DNA of 64,000 nt from Bacteroidota bacterium (GTDB taxonomy: Bacteria > Bacteroidota > Bacteroidia > Chitinophagales > Chitinophagaceae): positions 1 to 64,000 of the forward strand of contig CANGQJ010000004.1 in assembly GCA_947456625.1 (NCBI GenBank). Direction: 5' to 3'. Within the stretch, counting starts at the first letter, position 1. Every line of letters starts with the position of its first letter. A program made the translations under genes and the position numbers. Positions 62,564 through 64,000 of this stretch are shown here, one piece after another. Under the pieces are notes generated by a model that was given only the letters and a program-made list of their open reading frames with translations, ran no database searches and was not told where the DNA came from.

Positions 62564-64000
62564 ATGAATAAAGTTATCAATATCAATTTTCAAGGTCGAA
62601 TTCTTCCTATTGAAGAACAGGCTTATGAAATTCTAAAACAATATATAGATTCACTTCGTGCTTATTTTGCTAATGAAGAAGGACGTGATGAAATTATCAA
62701 TGACATTGAGTGCCGTGTTGCAGAATTATGCGAGGACCGTCTTAAAAAAGGAGCCATTTGTATAGACGAGGCAGGTATTAATTTAATCATTGAAAGTATT
62801 GGACGTCCTGCCGATTTTGAAGCACAGGATGGCTTTGAACAAACTAATGCTACGCATGCACAGACATATGATACAAGTAAATCTAAAACTTGGGAGTCTA
62901 CTACTCAAAAACGTTTGTATCGTGATGAACAAAATAAAGTATTAGGTGGAGTGTGCAGTGGTATTGCCAATTATTTTAATATTGATCCATTAATTGTAAG
63001 AATTTTATGGATCTTCTTAATAGGGCTAAATATTATAGGTTATGTAATATTATGGATTGCGGTACCAAGTTCATCGGTTAAAGAAGTAGGCGGTGTACGT
63101 AAGCGTTTGTTTAGAGACATTGATAATAAAATTATTGGTGGAGTTTGCGCAGGACTTGCTAAATATTTTGGTTTAAGAGTGGGTATTGTACGCTTATTAT
63201 TTTTAATTCCTTTTATTCGTTTTATTTTTAATTTTAACCACTTGCATTTATGGCAGTTTTGGGATAGCCCCGATTTTCCAAATTTTTTAGATATTACTTT
63301 TAGCCCAGGCGCCATATTTGTATACATTGTACTTTGGTTGGTACTTCCCGAAGCCAAGACCAGTGCGGATAAATTAGAAATGGTTGGAGAAAAAGTGGAC
63401 TTAAATAGTATTAAAAATACCATTCAAAACGACATGGAAGGTTTTAGCAAGAGAGCACAAAGTTGGGGACGTGATTTTTATAAAAAACAAAGTGCAAATA
63501 ACGAGCAAAATAGTAGTCCTAATGTTGCAGATCAAAACAATATAACCCCGGAAAATAATAAAGGCTGTTTTCATTTTGTAGGACGTATAATTTCCATAAG
63601 TTTAAAAGTATTTGTTTATTTTATATTAGGAATTGTTGGCATCTCCTTGTTAGCAGCTTTATTTGGTATGGGTGTTGCAGGTACAAGCTTATTGCCATTA
63701 AAAGGATTTATTCTTGAAGATGGATTGCAAACATTTGCAGTTTTTGGAGCAATAATATTTTTTATTTGGGTTCCGATAATTGGAATAGTTACTGCAGTGA
63801 TTAGAAAAATTGCTGGATATAAAAAATCAAATAATTGGGTTAGAACTAGTTTTATTTCCCTTTGGGTTTTGGGTTGGGTTTGTTTATTTTATTTCTTTAG
63901 CAGCTTAGGAAATAGTTTTTCAAAACACAATATACCTGTGGAAGAAATTATCCAATTAAAAAATGCCAAAGTGGATTACTTAGAAATAACGGCTACTCCT
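62564..64000 (+). CDS. PspC-domain membrane protein, cut by the window edge
   Basis: An open frame of 479 codons running off the right end. The N-terminal 115 residues are cytoplasmic and helical (FQGRILPIEEQAYEILKQYI). Two PspC domains follow: RDEQNKVLGGVCSGIANYF at about 125-175 and RDIDNKIIGGVCAGLAKYF near 180-235, each with its hydrophobic segment. Further membrane spans lie after residue 340, and the last visible residues (NAKVDYLEITATP) suggest a following extracytoplasmic part. PspC proteins sense or respond to inner-membrane stress. It is cotranscribed with padR. No stop or downstream gene is visible here. Confidence 0.9.
   Translation, partial: MNKVININFQGRILPIEEQAYEILKQYIDSLRAYFANEEGRDEIINDIECRVAELCEDRLKKGAICIDEAGINLIIESIGRPADFEAQDGFEQTNATHAQTYDTSKSKTWESTTQKRLYRDEQNKVLGGVCSGIANYFNIDPLIVRILWIFLIGLNIIGYVILWIAVPSSSVKEVGGVRKRLFRDIDNKIIGGVCAGLAKYFGLRVGIVRLLFLIPFIRFIFNFNHLHLWQFWDSPDFPNFLDITFSPGAIFVYIVLWLVLPEAKTSADKLEMVGEKVDLNSIKNTIQNDMEGFSKRAQSWGRDFYKKQSANNEQNSSPNVADQNNITPENNKGCFHFVGRIISISLKVFVYFILGIVGISLLAALFGMGVAGTSLLPLKGFILEDGLQTFAVFGAIIFFIWVPIIGIVTAVIRKIAGYKKSNNWVRTSFISLWVLGWVCLFYFFSSLGNSFSKHNIPVEEIIQLKNAKVDYLEITATP

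Noticed and set aside
63040..63423. 127-codon minus-strand frame
   Set aside because: It is antisense to the PspC-domain coding region, whose motifs are clear; the minus frame has no recognisable protein features.
1..64000. Mobile elements, prophage, CRISPR, toxin-antitoxin or restriction genes
   Set aside because: No transposase, integrase, repeat-spacer array or defence-gene motif was recognised on either strand; codon use and gene content look uniformly chromosomal.

Overview
The window is a compact, AT-rich stretch of a Bacteroidota chromosome, most likely from the Chitinophagaceae side of the phylum. This placement is my inference. It rests on the recurrent Bacteroidota promoter element TAnnTTTG close upstream of start codons, A-rich rather than GGAGG leaders, a bTHX ribosomal protein, DUF4286 and TIGR02757 proteins, a split cobalamin-dependent MetH, an MqnC of the futalosine menaquinone route, many Tat-exported sugar enzymes, and an ECF sigma/anti-sigma/outer-membrane-barrel cassette. 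I see no insertion sequence, prophage, CRISPR array, tRNA or rRNA. Most of the window is ordinary chromosomal core with short spacers; no gene-free stretch exceeds about 260 bases.

Layout. 1-1000: rpmH-rnpA-yidD. 1025-9000: superoxide dismutase and tadA, then a carbohydrate block of two divergent arms. One arm (minus) has a DUF1080 protein, a lipoprotein cytochrome c, a TIM-barrel isomerase and a Gfo/Idh dehydrogenase; the other (plus) has a Tat-exported isomerase, a GMC flavoprotein and its gluconate-2-dehydrogenase-subunit-3-like partner. Together they look like a periplasmic 3-keto-glycoside oxidation pathway. 9058-23345: mixed housekeeping, including class V aminotransferase, a second exported Gfo/Idh protein, ALDH, glutathione peroxidase, DusB, CdsA and Psd for phosphatidylethanolamine, a PLP sulfur enzyme and a deoxyhypusine-synthase-like protein. 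23578-31528: a long minus-strand run of coaX, outer-membrane protein, lptC, aldo/keto reductase, CBS-domain membrane protein, tatC, rpiB and M28 peptidase. 31634-34417: an overlapping trio of glycosyltransferase, short MeaB GTPase and GT87-like membrane protein. 34419-38723: small membrane protein, bTHX, HU, DUF4286, xth and LOG. 38726-42518: split methionine synthase behind a structured leader. 42723-55659: YceI, recR, a Big_5 lipoprotein, a helicase-nuclease, kup, gcvH and serS. 55732-59300: barrel, anti-sigma, ECF sigma, mqnC. 59418-64000: an M16 peptidase pair and a PadR/PspC envelope-stress module that runs off the right edge.

The most interesting non-coding signal is the leader of the split metH operon. 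A full promoter (TTTG-N20-TAACTTTG) places the RNA 5' end just before an H-type pseudoknot with a 6-bp stem and an 11-bp second helix. Its topology, and a GGAUUUG first loop, recall SAM-II riboswitches, but the usual ligand pocket is not obvious. It is either a divergent SAM-II relative or a new metH-associated RNA class. Second are a 13-bp perfect inverted repeat just upstream of the padR promoter, and a recurrent promoter architecture predicting mRNA leaders of only about 10 nt.
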